Positions 35,887-49,629 of a DNA stretch of 64,000 bases are shown here, in pieces (the stretch's first letter is position 1; every line of letters begins with the position of its first letter). A program made the translations under genes and the position numbers. The DNA is from Volucella zonaria (taxonomy: Eukaryota; Arthropoda; Insecta; Diptera; Syrphidae), in the NCBI GenBank assembly GCA_963966105.1, contig CAWYQB010000402.1, forward strand, positions 186,001 to 250,000. Reading direction: 5' to 3'. The notes under the pieces were generated by a model. That model ran no database searches. It was given only the letters and a program-made list of their open reading frames with translations, and was not told where the DNA came from.

Positions 35887-38560
35887 GTCACATTATGCAC
35901 CAGAAAAAAGAAAATTCAAAATCTTAAAATGGCTATAACTCCTAAACTAGGCGTCTGCAGGGGTCATATTATGCACCAGAAAAAAGAAAATTCAAAATCT
36001 TAAAATGGCTATAACTCCTAAACTAGGCATCTGCGGGGGTCATATTATGCACCACAAAAAAAAAAATTCAAAATCTTAAAATGGCTATAACTCCTAAACT
36101 AGGCGTCTGCGGGGGTCATATTATGCACCAGAAAAAAAAAATTCAAAATCTTAAAATGGCTATAACTCCTAAACTAGGCGTCTGCGGGGGTCATATTATG
36201 CACCAGAAAAAAAAAATTCAAAATCTTAAAATGGCTATAACTCCTAAACTAGGCGTCTGCGGGGGTCATATTATGAAACCAGAAAAAAGAAAATTCAAAA
36301 TCTTAAAATGGCTATAACTCCTAAACTAGGCGTCTGCGGGGGTCATATTATGCACCAGAAAAATTAAAATTCAAAATCTTAAAATGGCTATAACTCCTAA
36401 ACTAGACGTCTGCGGTTATGCACCAGAAAAAAAAAATTCAAAATCTTAAAATGGCTATAACTCCTAAACGAGGCGTCTGCGGGGGTCATATTATGCACCA
36501 GAAAAAAGAAAATTCAAAATCTTAAAATGGCTATAACTCCTAAACTAGGCGTCTGCGGGGGTCATAGTATGCACCAAAAAAAAGAAAATTGAAAATCTTA
36601 AAATGGCTATAACTCCTAAACTAGGCGTCTGCGGGGGTCATATTATGCACCAGAAAAAAAAAATTCAAAATCTTAAAATGGCTATAACTCCTAAACTAGG
36701 CGTCTGCGGGGGTCATATTATGCACCAGAAAAAAAAATTCAAAATTTTAAAATGGCTATAACTCCTAAACTAGGCGTCTGCGGGGGTCATATTATGCACC
36801 AGAAAAAAAAAATTCAAAATCTTAAAATGGCTATAACTCCTAAACTTGGCGTCTGGGGGGGTCATATTATGCACCACAAAAAAGAAAATTCAAAATCTTA
36901 AAATGGCTATAACTCCTAAACTAGGCGTCTGCGGGGGTCATATTATGAAACCAGAAAAAAGAAAATTCAAAATCTTAAAATGGCTATAACTCCTAAACTA
37001 GGCGTCTGGGGGGATCATATTATGCACCAGAAAAAAGAAAATTCAAAATCTTAAAATGGCTATAACTCCTAAACTAGACGTCTGCGGGGGTCACATTATG
37101 CACCAGAAAAAAAAAATTCAAAATCTTAAAATGGCTATAACTCCTAAACTAGGCGTCTGCGGGGGTCATATTATGCACCAGAAAAAAGAAAATTCAAAAT
37201 CTTAAAATGGCTATAACTCCTAAACTAGGCGTCTGCGGGGGTCATATTATGCACCAAAAAAAAGAAAATTGAAAATCTTAAAATGGCTATAACTCCTAAA
37301 CTAGGCGTCTGCGGGGGTCATATTATGCACCAGAAAAAAGAAAATTCAAAATCTTAAAATGGCTATAACTCCTAAACTAGGCGTCTGCGGGGGTCATATT
37401 ATGCACCAGAAAAAAGAAAATTCAAAATCTTAAAATGGCTATAACTCCTAAACTAGGCGTCTGGGGGGGTCATATTATGCACCAGAAAAAAGAAAATTCA
37501 AAATCTTAAAATGGCTATAACTCCTAAACTAGGCGTCTGCGGGGGTCACATTATGCACCAGAAAAAAGAAAATTCAAATTCTGAAAATGGCTATAACTCC
37601 TAAACTAGGCGTCTGCGGGGGTCATATTATGCACCAGAAAAAAAAAATTCAAAATCTTAAAATGGCTATAACTCCTAAACTAGGCGTCTGCGGGGGTCAT
37701 ATTATGCACCAAAAAAAAGAAAATTCAAAATCTTAAAATGGCTATAACTCCTAAACTAGGCGTCTGCGGGGGTCATATTATGCACCAAAAAAAAGAAAAT
37801 TCAAAATCTTAAAATGGCTATAACCCCTAAACTAGGCGTCTGCGGGGGTCATATTATGCACCAGAAAAAAGAAAATTCAAAATCTTAAAATGGCTATAAC
37901 TCCTAAACTAGGCGTCTGCGGGGGTCATATTATGCACCATAAAAAAGAAAATTCAAAATCTTAAAATGGCTATAACTCCTAAACTAGGCGTCTGCAGGGG
38001 TCATATTATGCACCAGAAAAAAAAAAATTCAAAATCTTAAAATGGCTATAACTCCTAAACTAGGCGTCTGCAGGGGTCATATTATGCACCAGAAAAAAGA
38101 AAATTCAAAATCTTAAAATGGCTATAACTCCTAAACTAGGCGTCTGCGGGGGTCATATTATGCACCACAAAAAAAAAAATTCAAAATCTTAAAATGGCTA
38201 TAACTCCTAAACTAGGCGTCTGCGGGGGTCATATTATGCACCAGAAAAAAAAAATTCAAAATCTTAAAATGGCTATAACTCCTAAACTAGGCGTCTGCGG
38301 GGGTCATATTATGCACCAGAAAAAAAAAATTCAAAATCTTAAAATGGCTATAACTCCTAAACTATGCGTCTGCGGGGGTCATATTATGAAACCAGAAAAA
38401 AGAAAATTCAAAATCTTAAAATGGCTATAACTCCTAAACTAGGCGTCTGCGGGGGTCATATTATGCACCAGAAAAATTAAAATTCAAAATCTTAAAATGG
38501 CTATAACTCCTAAACTAGACGTCTGCGGGGGTCATATTATGCACCAGAAAAAAGAAAATT
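35887..38560. repeat. Third relative of the 28-31 kb block
   Basis: This stretch repeats the 28-31 kb marker order. The offset to copy 1 is 7,926 at its start, 7,918 after an 8-base deletion (36,384 unit), and 8,070 from 37,577 on, so about two units (152 bases) were gained here or lost there. Shared markers include GGCATC followed by CACAAAAA, CATAGTATG (36,567), CAAATTCTGAAAATGG (37,576), TAACCCCTAA (37,821) and CACCATAAAAAAG (37,937). Confidence 0.87.
36384..36450. repeat. 67-bp monomer lacking GGGTCATA
   Basis: Here GTCTGCGG runs straight into TTATGCACC, removing eight bases of the G run and CATATTATG element. The related units at 28,454 and 31,696 are intact, so the loss happened after the block was copied. 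Confidence 0.92.
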
Positions 38561-38570
38561 CAAAATCTTA
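38040..38570. repeat. 531-bp, seven-unit tandem duplication, copy 1
   Basis: GCAGGGGTC (38,070 and 38,601), CACAAAAAAAA, two A10 units, CTATGCGTC, GAAACCAG and A5-TT-A4 units repeat in order 531 bases apart. Copy 2 carries CTAGCCGTC and TTCTAAATC changes not present in copy 1. Confidence 0.9.
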
Positions 38571-39101
38571 AAATGGCTATAACTCCTAAACTAGGCGTCT
38601 GCAGGGGTCATATTATGCACCAGAAAAAAGAAAATTCAAAATCTTAAAATGGCTATAACTCCTAAACTAGGCGTCTGCGGGGGTCATATTATGCACCACA
38701 AAAAAAAAAATTCAAAATCTTAAAATGGCTATAACTCCTAAACTAGGCGTCTGCGGGGGTCATATTATGCACCAGAAAAAAAAAATTCAAAATCTTAAAA
38801 TGGCTATAACTCCTAAACTAGCCGTCTGCGGGGGTCATATTATGCACCAGAAAAAAAAAATTCTAAATCTTAAAATGGCTATAACTCCTAAACTATGCGT
38901 CTGCGGGGGTCATATTATGAAACCAGAAAAAAGAAAATTCAAAATCTTAAAATGGCTATAACTCCTAAACTAGGCGTCTGCGGGGGTCATATTATGCACC
39001 AGAAAAATTAAAATTCAAAATCTTAAAATGGCTATAACTCCTAAACTAGACGTCTGCGGGGGTCATATTATGCACCAGAAAAAAGAAAATTCAAAATCCT
39101 A
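38571..39101. repeat. 531-bp, seven-unit tandem duplication, copy 2
   Basis: Direct continuation of the 38040-38570 copy with the same unit order. It ends where tails change from TCTTAAAATGG to TCCTAAAATGG, a variant that dominates the next 2 kb. Confidence 0.9.
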
Positions 39102-39359
39102 AAATGGCTATAACTCCTAAACTAGGCGTCTGCGGGGGTCATATTATGCACCAGAAAAAAGAAAATTCAAAATCTTAAAATGGCTATAACTCCTAAAGTA
39201 GGCGTCTGCGGGGGTCATATTATGCACCAGAAAAAAAAAATTCAAAATCTTAAAATGGCTATAACTCCTAAACTAGGCGTCTGGGGGGGTCATATTATGC
39301 ACCAGAAAAAAGAAAATTCAAAATCTTAAAATGGCTATAACTCCTAAACTAGGCGTCTG

Positions 39360-40760
39360 CGGGGGTCATATTATGCACCAGAAAAGAAAATTCAAAATCT
39401 TAAAATTTCTATAACTCCTAAACTAGGCGTCTGCGGGGTCATATTATGCTCCAGAAAAAAGAAAATTCAAAATCCTAAAATGGCTATAACTCCTAAACTA
39501 GGCGTCTGCGGGGGTCATATTATGCACCAGAAAAAAGAAAATTCAAAATCCTAAAATGGCTATAACTCCTAAACTAGGCGTCTGCGGGGGTCATATTATG
39601 CACCAGAAAAAAGAAAATTCAAAATCCTAAAATGGCTATAACTCCTAAACTAGGCGTCTGCGGGGGTCATATTATGCACAAGAAAAAAGAAAATTCAAAA
39701 TCCTAAAATGGCTATAACTCTTAAACTAGGCTTCTGCGGGGGTCATATTATGCACCAGAAAAAAGAAAATTCAAAATCTTAAAATGGCTATAACTCCTAA
39801 ACTAGGCGTCTGCGGGGGTCATATTATGCACCAGAAAAAAAAAATTCAAAATCTTAAAATGGCTATAACTCCTAAACTAGGCGTCTGGGGGGGACATATT
39901 ATGCACCAGAAAAAAGAAAATTCAAAATCTTAAAATGGCTATAACTCCTAAACTAGGCGTCTGCGGGGGTCATATTATGCACCAGAAAAGAAAATTCAAA
40001 ATCTTAAAATGGCTATAACTCCTAAACTAGGCGTCTGCGGGGGTCATATTATGCACCAGAAAAAAGAAAATTCAAAATCTTAAAATGGCTATAACTCCTA
40101 AACTAGGCGTCTGCGGGGGTCATATTATGCTCCAGAAAAAAGAAAATTCAAAATCCTAAAATGGCTATAACTCCTAAACTAGGCGTCTGCGGGGGTCATA
40201 TTATGCACCAGAAAAAAAAATTCAAAATCTTAAAATGGCTATAACTCCTAAACTAGGCGTCTACGGGGGTCATATTATGCACCAGAAAAAAGAAAATTCA
40301 AAATCTTAAAATGGCTATAACTCCTAAACTAGGCGTCTGCGGGGGTCATATTATGCACCAGAAAAGAAAATTCAAAATCTTAAAATTTCTATAACTCCTA
40401 AACTAGGCGTCTGCGGGGGTCATATTATGCACCAGAAAAAAGAAAATTCAAAATCTTAAAATGGCTATAACTCCTAAACTAGGCGTCTGCGGGGTCATAT
40501 TATGCTCCAGAAAAAAGAAAATTCAAAATCCTAAAATGGCTATAACTCCTAAACTAGGCGTCTGCGGGGGTCATATTATGCACAAGAAAAAAGAAAATTC
40601 AAAATCCTAAAATGGCTATAACTCTTAAACTAGGCGTCTGCGGGGGTCATATTATGCACAAGAAAAAAGAAAATTCAAAATCCTAAAATGGCTATAACTC
40701 TTAAACTAGGCTTCTGCGGGGGTCATATTATGCACCAGAAAAAAGAAAATCCAAAATCTT
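39360..40760. repeat. A4-G-A4 / AAAATTTCTATAAC block, ~980-bp repeat
   Basis: A 74-bp unit with GAAAAGAAAATTC followed by AAAATTTCTATAAC occurs at 39,381 and 40,361, offset 980. It is followed by a unit with TGCGGGGTC and ATGCTCCAG at 39,433 and 40,490, offset 1,057, so one unit was gained. GCACAAG units with CTCTTAAACTAGGCTTC follow in both. The TGCGGGGTC and GCACAAG units recur near 46,866-47,163 and 49,252-49,549. Confidence 0.83.
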
Positions 40761-41258
40761 AAAATGGCTATAACTCCTAAACTAGGCGTCTGCGGGGGTC
40801 ATATTATGCTCCAGAAAAAAGAAAATTCAAAATCCTAAAATGGCTATAACTCCTAAACTAGGCGTCTGCGGGGGTCATATTATGCACCAGAAAAAAAAAT
40901 TCAAAATCTTAAAATGGCTATAACTCCTAAACTAGGCGTCTACGGGGGTCATATTATGCACCAGAAAAAAAAAATTCAAAATCTTAAAATAGCTATAACT
41001 CCTAAACTAGGCGTCTGCGGGGGTCATATTATGCACCAGAAAAAAAAATTCAAAATCTTAAAATGGCTATAACTCCTAAACTAGGCCTCTGCGGGGGTCA
41101 TATTATGCACCAGAAAAAAGAAAATTCAAAATCTTAAAATGGCTATAACTCCTAAACTAGGCGTCTGCGGGGGTCATATTATGCACCAGAAAAAAAAAAT
41201 TCAAAATCTTAAAATGGCTATAACTCCTAAACTAGGCGTCTGCGGGGGTCATATTATG

Positions 41259-44200
41259 CACTAGAAAAAAAAAATTCAAAACCTTAAAATGGCTATAACT
41301 CCTAAACTAGGCGTCTACGGGAGTCATATTATGCACCAGAAAAAAGAAAATTCAAAATCTTAAAATGGCTATAACTCCTAAACTAGGCGTCTGCGGGGGT
41401 CATATTATGCACCAGAAAAAAAAATTCAAAATCTTAAAATGGCTATAACTCCTAAACTAGGCGTCTGCGGGGGTCATATAATGCACCAGAAAAAAGAAAA
41501 TTCAAAATCCTAAAATGGCTATAACTCCTAAACTAGGCGTCTGCGGGGGTCACATTATGCACCAGAAAAAAGAAAATTCAAAATCTTAAAATGGCTATAA
41601 CTCCTAAACTAGGCGTCTGCGGGGGTCATATTATGCACCAGAAAAAAAAAATTCAAAATCTTAAAATGGCTATAACTCCTAAACTAGGCGTCTGCGGGGG
41701 TTATATTATGCACCAGAAAAAAAAAATTCAAAATCTTAAAATGGCTATAACTCCTAAACTAGGCCTCTGCGGGGGTCATATTATGCACCAGAAAAAAAAA
41801 TTCAAAATCTTAAAATGGCTATAACTCCTAAACTAGGCCTCTGCGGGGGTCATATTATGCACCAGAAAAAAAAATTCAAAATCTTAAAATGGCTATAACT
41901 CCTAAACTAGGCGTCTGCGGGGGTCATATAATGCACCAGAAAAAAGAAAATTCAAAATCCTAAAATGGCTATAACTCCTAAACTAGGCGTCTGCGGGGGT
42001 CACATTATGCACCAGAAAAAAGAAAATTCAAAATCTTAAAATGGCTATAACTCCTAAACTAGGCGTCTGCGGGGGTCATATTATGCACTAGAAAAAAAAA
42101 ATTCAAAACCTTAAAATGGCTACAACTCCTAAACTAGGCGTCTACGGGAGTCATATTATGCACCAGAAAAAAGAAAATTCAAAATCTTAAAATGGCTATA
42201 ACTCAAAAACTAGGCGTCTGCGGGGGTCATATTATGCACCAGAAAAAAAAAATTCAAAATCTTAAAATGGCTATAACTCCTAAACTAGGCGTCTGCGGGG
42301 GTCATATTATGCACCAGAAAAAAGAAAATTCAAAATCTTAAAATGGCTATAACTCCTAAACTAGGCGTCTGCGGGGGTCATATTATGCACCAGAAAAAAA
42401 AAATTCAAAATCTTAAAATGGCTATAACTCCTAAACTAGGCGTCTGCGGGGGTCATATTATGCACCAGAAAAAAGAAAATTCAAAATCTTAAAATGGCTA
42501 TAACTCCTAAACTAGGCGTCTGCGGGGGTCATATTATGCACCAGAAAAAAGAAAATTCAAAATCTTAAAATGGCTATAACTCCTAAACTAGGCGTCTGCG
42601 GGGGTCATATTATGCACTAGAAAAAAAAAATTCAAAACCTTAAAATGGCTATAACTCCTAAACTAGGCGTCTACGGGAGTCATATAATGCACCAGAAAAA
42701 AGAAAATTCAAAATCTTAAAATGGCTATAACTCAAAAACTAGGCGTCTGCGGGGGTCATATTATGCACCAGAAAAAAAAAATTCAAAATCTTAAAATGGC
42801 TATAACTCCTAAACTAGGCCTCTGCGGGGGTCATATTATGCACCAGAAAAAAAAATTCAAAATCTTAAAATGGCTATAACTCCTAAACTAGGCGTCTGCG
42901 GGGGTCATATTATGCACTAGAAAAAAAAAATTCAAAACCTTAAAATGGCTATAACTCCTAAACTAGGCGTCTACGGGAGTCATATTATGCACCAGAAAAA
43001 AGAAAATTCAAAATCTTAAAATGGCTATAACTCAAAAACTAGGCGTCTGCGGGGGTCATATTATGCACCAGAAAAAAAAATTCAAAATCTTAAAATGGCT
43101 ATAACTCCTAAACTAGGCCTCTGCGGGGGTCATATTATGCACCAGAAAAAAAAATTCAAAATCTTAAAATGGCTATAACTCCTAAACTAGGCCTCTGCGG
43201 GGGTCATATTATGCACCAGAAAAAAAAATTCAAAATCTTAAAAAGGCTATAACTCCTAAACTAGGCGTCTGCGGGGGTCACAGTATGCACCAGAAAAAAG
43301 AAAATTCAAAATCTTAAAATGGCTATAACTCCTAAACTAGGCCTCTGCGGGGGTCATATTATGCACCAGAAAAAAGAAAATTCAAAATCCTAAAATGGCT
43401 ATAACTCCTAAACTAGGCGTCTGCGGGGGTCACAGTATGCACCAGAAAAAAGAAAATTCAAAATCTTAAAATGGCTATAACTCCTAAACTAGGCGTCTGC
43501 GGGGGTCATATTATGCACTAGAAAAAAAAAATTCAAAACCTTAAAATGGCTATAACTCCTAAACTAGGCGTCTACGGGAGTCATATTATGCACCAGAAAA
43601 AAGAAAATTCAAAATCTTAAAATGGCTATAACTCAAAAACTAGGCGTCTGCGGGGGTCATATTATGCACCAGAAAAAAGAAAATTCAAAATCTTAAAATG
43701 GCTATAACTCCTAAACTAGGCGTCTGCGGGGGTCATATTATGCACCAGAAAAAAGAAAATTCAAAATCTTAAAATGGCTATAACTCCTAAACTAGGCGTC
43801 TGCGGGGGTCATATTATGCACCAGAAAAAAAAAATTCAAAATCTTAAAATGGCTATAACTCCTAAACTAGGCGTCTGCGGGGGTCATATTATGCACCAGA
43901 AAAAAGAAAATTCAAAATCTTAAAATGGCTATAACTCCTAAACTAGGCGTCTGCGGGGGTCATATTATGCACCAGAAAAAAAAAATTCAAAATCTTAAAA
44001 TGGCTATAACTCCTAAACTAGGCGTCTGGGGGGGTCATATTATGCACCAGAAAAAAGAAAATTCAAAATCTTAAAATGGCTATAACTCCTAAACTAGGCG
44101 TCTGCGGGGGTCATATTATGCACTAGAAAAAAAAAATTCAAAACCTTAAAATGGCTATAACTCCTAAACTAGGCGTCTACGGGAGTCATATTATGCACCA

Positions 44201-45700
44201 GAAAAAAGAAAATTCAAAATCTTAAAATGGCTATAACTCAAAAACTAGGCGTCTGCGGGGGTCATATTATGCACCAGAAAAAAAAAATTCAAAATCTTAA
44301 AATGGCAATAACTCCTAAACTAGGCCTCTGCGGGGGTCATATTATGCACCAGAAAAAAAAATTCAAAATCTTAAAATGGCTATAACTCCTAAACTAGGCC
44401 TCTGCGGGGGTCATATTATGCACCAGAAAAAAAAATTCAAAATCTTAAAATGGCTATAACTCCTAAACTAGGCGTCTGCGGGGGTCATATAATGCACCAG
44501 AAAAAAGAAAATTCAAAATCCTAAAATGGCTATAACTCCTAAACTAGGCGTCTGCGGGGGTCACATTATGCACCAGAAAAAAGAAAATTCAAAATCTTAA
44601 AATGGCTATAACTCCTAAACTAGGCGTCTGCGGGGGTCATATTATGCACTAGAAAAAAAAAATTCAAAACCTTAAAATGGCTATAACTCCTAAACTAGGC
44701 GTCTACGGGAGTCATATTATGCACCAGAAAAAAGAAAATTCAAAATCTTAAAATGGCTATAACTCAAAAACTAGGCGTCTGCGGGGGTCATATTATGCAC
44801 CAGAAAAAAGAAAATTCAAAATCTTAAAATGGCTATAACTCCTAAACTAGGCGTCTGCGGGGGTCATATTATGCACCAGAAAAAAAACAATTCAAAATCT
44901 TAAAATGGCTATAACTCCTAAACTAGGCGTCTGCGGGGGTCATATTATGCACCAGAAAAAAAAAATTCAAAATCTTAAAATGGCTATAACTCCTAAACTA
45001 GGCGTCTGGGGGGGTCATATTATGCACCAGAAAAAAGAAAATTCAAAATCTTAAAATGGCTATAACTCCTAAACTAGGCGTCTGCGGGGGTCATATTATG
45101 CACTAGAAAAAAAAAATTCAAAACCTTAAAATGGCTATAACTCCTAAACTAGGCGTCTACGGGAGTCATATTATGCACCAGAAAAAAGAAACTTCAAAAT
45201 CTTAAAATGGCTATAACTCAAAAACTAGGCGTCTGCGGGGGTCATATTATGCACCAGAAAAAAAAATTCAAAATCTTAAAATGGCTATAACTCCTAAACT
45301 AGGCCTCTGCGGGGGTCATATTATGCACCAGAAAAAAAAATTCAAAATCTTAAAATGGCTATAACTCCTAAACTAGGCCTCTGCGGGGGTCATATTATGC
45401 ACCAGAAAAAAAAATTCAAAATCTTAAAATGGCTATAACTCCTAAACTAGGCGTCTGCGGGGGTCATATAATGCACCAGAAAAAAGAAAATTCAAAATCC
45501 TAAAATGGCTATAACTCCTAAACTAGGCGTCTGCGGGGGTCACATTATGCACCAGAAAAAAGAAAATTCAAAATCTTAAAATGGCTATAACTCCTAAACT
45601 AGGCGTCTGCGGGGGTCATATTATGCACTAGAAAAAAAAAATTCAAAACCTTAAAATGGCTATAACTCCTAAACTAGGCGTCTGGGGGGGTCATATTATG
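41259..45700. repeat. GCACTAG-triad higher-order repeat, 4 to 11 units
   Basis: GCACTAG units begin at 41,259, 42,085, 42,614, 42,914, 43,515, 44,120, 44,646, 45,100 and 45,625, spaced 826, 529, 300, 601, 605, 526, 454 and 525 bases. Most are followed by a GTCTACGGGAGTC unit and an AACTCAAAAACTAGG unit, then one or more GGCCTC units. Marker order is steady while unit number varies. The A-to-T change makes TAG, closing the frame in these units. Confidence 0.88.
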
Positions 45701-47163
45701 CTATAAAATGGCTATAACTCCTAAACTAGGCGTCTGCGGGGGTCATATTATGCACCAGAAAAAAGAAAATTCAAAATCTTAAAATGGCTATAACTCCTAA
45801 ACTAGGCGTCTGCGGGGGTCATATTATGCTCCAGAAAAAAGAAAATTCAAAATCCTAAAATGGCTATAACTCCTAAACTAGGCGTCTGCGGGGGTCATAT
45901 TATGCACCAGAAAAAAAAATTCAAAATCTTAAAATGGCTATAACTCCTAAACTAGGCGTCTGCGGGGGTCATATTATGCACCAGAAAAAAAAAATTCAAA
46001 ATCTTAAAATGGCTATAACTCCTAAACTAGGCGTCTGCGGGGGTCATATTATGCACCAGAAAAAAAAATTCAAAATCTTAAAATGGCTATAACTCCTAAA
46101 CTAGTCGTCTGCGGGGGTCATATTATGCACCAAAAAAAAAGAAAATTCAAAATCTTAAAATGGCTATAACTCCTAAACTAGGCGTCTGCGGGGGTCATAT
46201 TATGCACCAGAAAAAAAAAATTCAAAATCTTAAAATGGCTATAACTCCTAAACTAGGCGTCTGCGGGGGTCATATTATGCACCAGAAAAAAAAAATTCAA
46301 AATCTTAAAATGGCTATAACTCCTAAACTAGGCGTCTGCGGGGGTCATATTATGCACCAGAAAAAAAAATTCAAAATATTAAAATGGCTATAACTCCTAA
46401 ACTAGTCGTCTGCGGGGGTCATATTATGCACCAGAAAAAAGAAAATTCAAAATCCTAAAATGGCTATAACTCCTAAACTAGGCGTCTGCGGGGGTCATAT
46501 TATGCACCAGAAAAAAGAAAATTCAAAATCTTAAAATGGCTATAACTCCTAAACTAGGCGTCTGCGGAGGTCATATTATGCACCAGAAAAAAAAATTCAA
46601 AATCTTAAAATGGCTATAACTCCTAAACTAGGCGTCTGGGGGGGTCATATTATGCACCAGAAAAAAGAAAATTCAAAATCTTAAAATGGCTATAACTCCT
46701 AAACTAGGCGTCTGCGGGGGTCATATTATGCACCAGAAAAGAAAATTCAACATCTTAAAATGGCTATAACTCCTAAACTAGGCGTCTGCGGGGGTCATAT
46801 TATGAACCAGAAAAAAGAAAATTCAAAATCTTAAAATGGCTATAACTCCTAAACTAGGCGTCTGCGGGGTCATATTATGCTCCAGAAAAAAGAAAATTCA
46901 AAATCCTAAAATGGCTATAACTCCTAAACTAGGCGTCTGCGGGGGTCATATTATGCACCAGAAAAAAGAAAATTCAAAATCCTAAAATGGCTATAACTCC
47001 TAAACTAGGCGTCTGCGGGGGTCATATTATGCACCAGAAAAAAGAAAATTCAAAATCTTAAAACGGCTATAACTCCTAAACTAAGCGTCTGCGGGGGTCA
47101 TATTATGCACAAGAAAAAAGAAAATTCAAAATCCTAAAATGGCTATAACTCTTAAACTAGGCT
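44778..47163. repeat. 2,386-bp tandem duplication, copy 1
   Basis: This block matches 47164-49549 at an offset of 2,386. Shared rare variants are a tract ending ACAATTC (44,888 and 47,274), GAAACTTC (45,188 and 47,574), a 52-bp truncated unit (45,656 and 48,042), AAAATATTAAAATGG (46,376 and 48,761) and TTCAACATC. Two A-tract lengths differ by one base, in opposite directions. Confidence 0.93.
45656..45707. repeat. Truncated 52-bp monomer
   Basis: After CATATTATGCT the unit jumps to ATAAAATGG, losing the adenine tract and most of the tail. It is the shortest unit I saw. Its copy at 48042-48093 lies at the 2,386-bp offset, so the deletion came before that duplication. Confidence 0.93.
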
Positions 47164-49549
47164 TCTGCGGGGGTCATATTATGCACCAGAAAAAAGAAAA
47201 TTCAAAATCTTAAAATGGCTATAACTCCTAAACTAGGCGTCTGCGGGGGTCATATTATGCACCAGAAAAAAAACAATTCAAAATCTTAAAATGGCTATAA
47301 CTCCTAAACTAGGCGTCTGCGGGGGTCATATTATGCACCAGAAAAAAAAAATTCAAAATCTTAAAATGGCTATAACTCCTAAACTAGGCGTCTGGGGGGG
47401 TCATATTATGCACCAGAAAAAAGAAAATTCAAAATCTTAAAATGGCTATAACTCCTAAACTAGGCGTCTGCGGGGGTCATATTATGCACTAGAAAAAAAA
47501 AATTCAAAACCTTAAAATGGCTATAACTCCTAAACTAGGCGTCTACGGGAGTCATATTATGCACCAGAAAAAAGAAACTTCAAAATCTTAAAATGGCTAT
47601 AACTCAAAAACTAGGCGTCTGCGGGGGTCATATTATGCACCAGAAAAAAAAATTCAAAATCTTAAAATGGCTATAACTCCTAAACTAGGCCTCTGCGGGG
47701 GTCATATTATGCACCAGAAAAAAAAATTCAAAATCTTAAAATGGCTATAACTCCTAAACTAGGCCTCTGCGGGGGTCATATTATGCACCAGAAAAAAAAA
47801 TTCAAAATCTTAAAATGGCTATAACTCCTAAACTAGGCGTCTGCGGGGGTCATATAATGCACCAGAAAAAAGAAAATTCAAAATCCTAAAATGGCTATAA
47901 CTCCTAAACTAGGCGTCTGCGGGGGTCACATTATGCACCAGAAAAAAGAAAATTCAAAATCTTAAAATGGCTATAACTCCTAAACTAGGCGTCTGCGGGG
48001 GTCATATTATGCACTAGAAAAAAAAAATTCAAAACCTTAAAATGGCTATAACTCCTAAACTAGGCGTCTGGGGGGGTCATATTATGCTATAAAATGGCTA
48101 TAACTCCTAAACTAGGCGTCTGCGGGGGTCATATTATGCACCAGAAAAAAGAAAATTCAAAATCTTAAAATGGCTATAACTCCTAAACTAGGCGTCTGCG
48201 GGGGTCATATTATGCTCCAGAAAAAAGAAAATTCAAAATCCTAAAATGGCTATAACTCCTAAACTAGGCGTCTGCGGGGGTCATATTATGCACCAGAAAA
48301 AAAAATTCAAAATCTTAAAATGGCTATAACTCCTAAACTAGGCGTCTGCGGGGGTCATATTATGCACCAGAAAAAAAAAATTCAAAATCTTAAAATGGCT
48401 ATAACTCCTAAACTAGGCGTCTGCGGGGGTCATATTATGCACCAGAAAAAAAAATTCAAAATCTTAAAATGGCTATAACTCCTAAACTAGTCGTCTGCGG
48501 GGGTCATATTATGCACCAAAAAAAAGAAAATTCAAAATCTTAAAATGGCTATAACTCCTAAACTAGGCGTCTGCGGGGGTCATATTATGCACCAGAAAAA
48601 AAAAATTCAAAATCTTAAAATGGCTATAACTCCTAAACTAGGCGTCTGCGGGGGTCATATTATGCACCAGAAAAAAAAAATTCAAAATCTTAAAATGGCT
48701 ATAACTCCTAAACTAGGCGTCTGCGGGGGTCATATTATGCACCAGAAAAAAAAATTCAAAATATTAAAATGGCTATAACTCCTAAACTAGTCGTCTGCGG
48801 GGGTCATATTATGCACCAGAAAAAAGAAAATTCAAAATCCTAAAATGGCTATAACTCCTAAACTAGGCGTCTGCGGGGGTCATATTATGCACCAGAAAAA
48901 AGAAAATTCAAAATCTTAAAATGGCTATAACTCCTAAACTAGGCGTCTGCGGAGGTCATATTATGCACCAGAAAAAAAAAATTCAAAATCTTAAAATGGC
49001 TATAACTCCTAAACTAGGCGTCTGGGGGGGTCATATTATGCACCAGAAAAAAGAAAATTCAAAATCTTAAAATGGCTATAACTCCTAAACTAGGCGTCTG
49101 CGGGGGTCATATTATGCACCAGAAAAGAAAATTCAACATCTTAAAATGGCTATAACTCCTAAACTAGGCGTCTGCGGGGGTCATATTATGAACCAGAAAA
49201 AAGAAAATTCAAAATCTTAAAATGGCTATAACTCCTAAACTAGGCGTCTGCGGGGTCATATTATGCTCCAGAAAAAAGAAAATTCAAAATCCTAAAATGG
49301 CTATAACTCCTAAACTAGGCGTCTGCGGGGGTCATATTATGCACCAGAAAAAAGAAAATTCAAAATCCTAAAATGGCTATAACTCCTAAACTAGGCGTCT
49401 GCGGGGGTCATATTATGCACCAGAAAAAAGAAAATTCAAAATCTTAAAACGGCTATAACTCCTAAACTAAGCGTCTGCGGGGGTCATATTATGCACAAGA
49501 AAAAAGAAAATTCAAAATCCTAAAATGGCTATAACTCTTAAACTAGGCT
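47164..49549. repeat. 2,386-bp tandem duplication, copy 2
   Basis: Immediate tandem partner of 44778-47163. The join lies next to CTTCTGCGG near 47,163, and the same CTTCTGCGG closes this copy near 49,549, as expected for a direct tandem duplication. Confidence 0.93.
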
Positions 49550-49629
49550 TCTGCGGGGGTCATATTATGCACCAGAAAAAAAAAATTCAAAATCTTAAAA
49601 TGGCTATAACTCCTAAACTAGGCGTCTGG

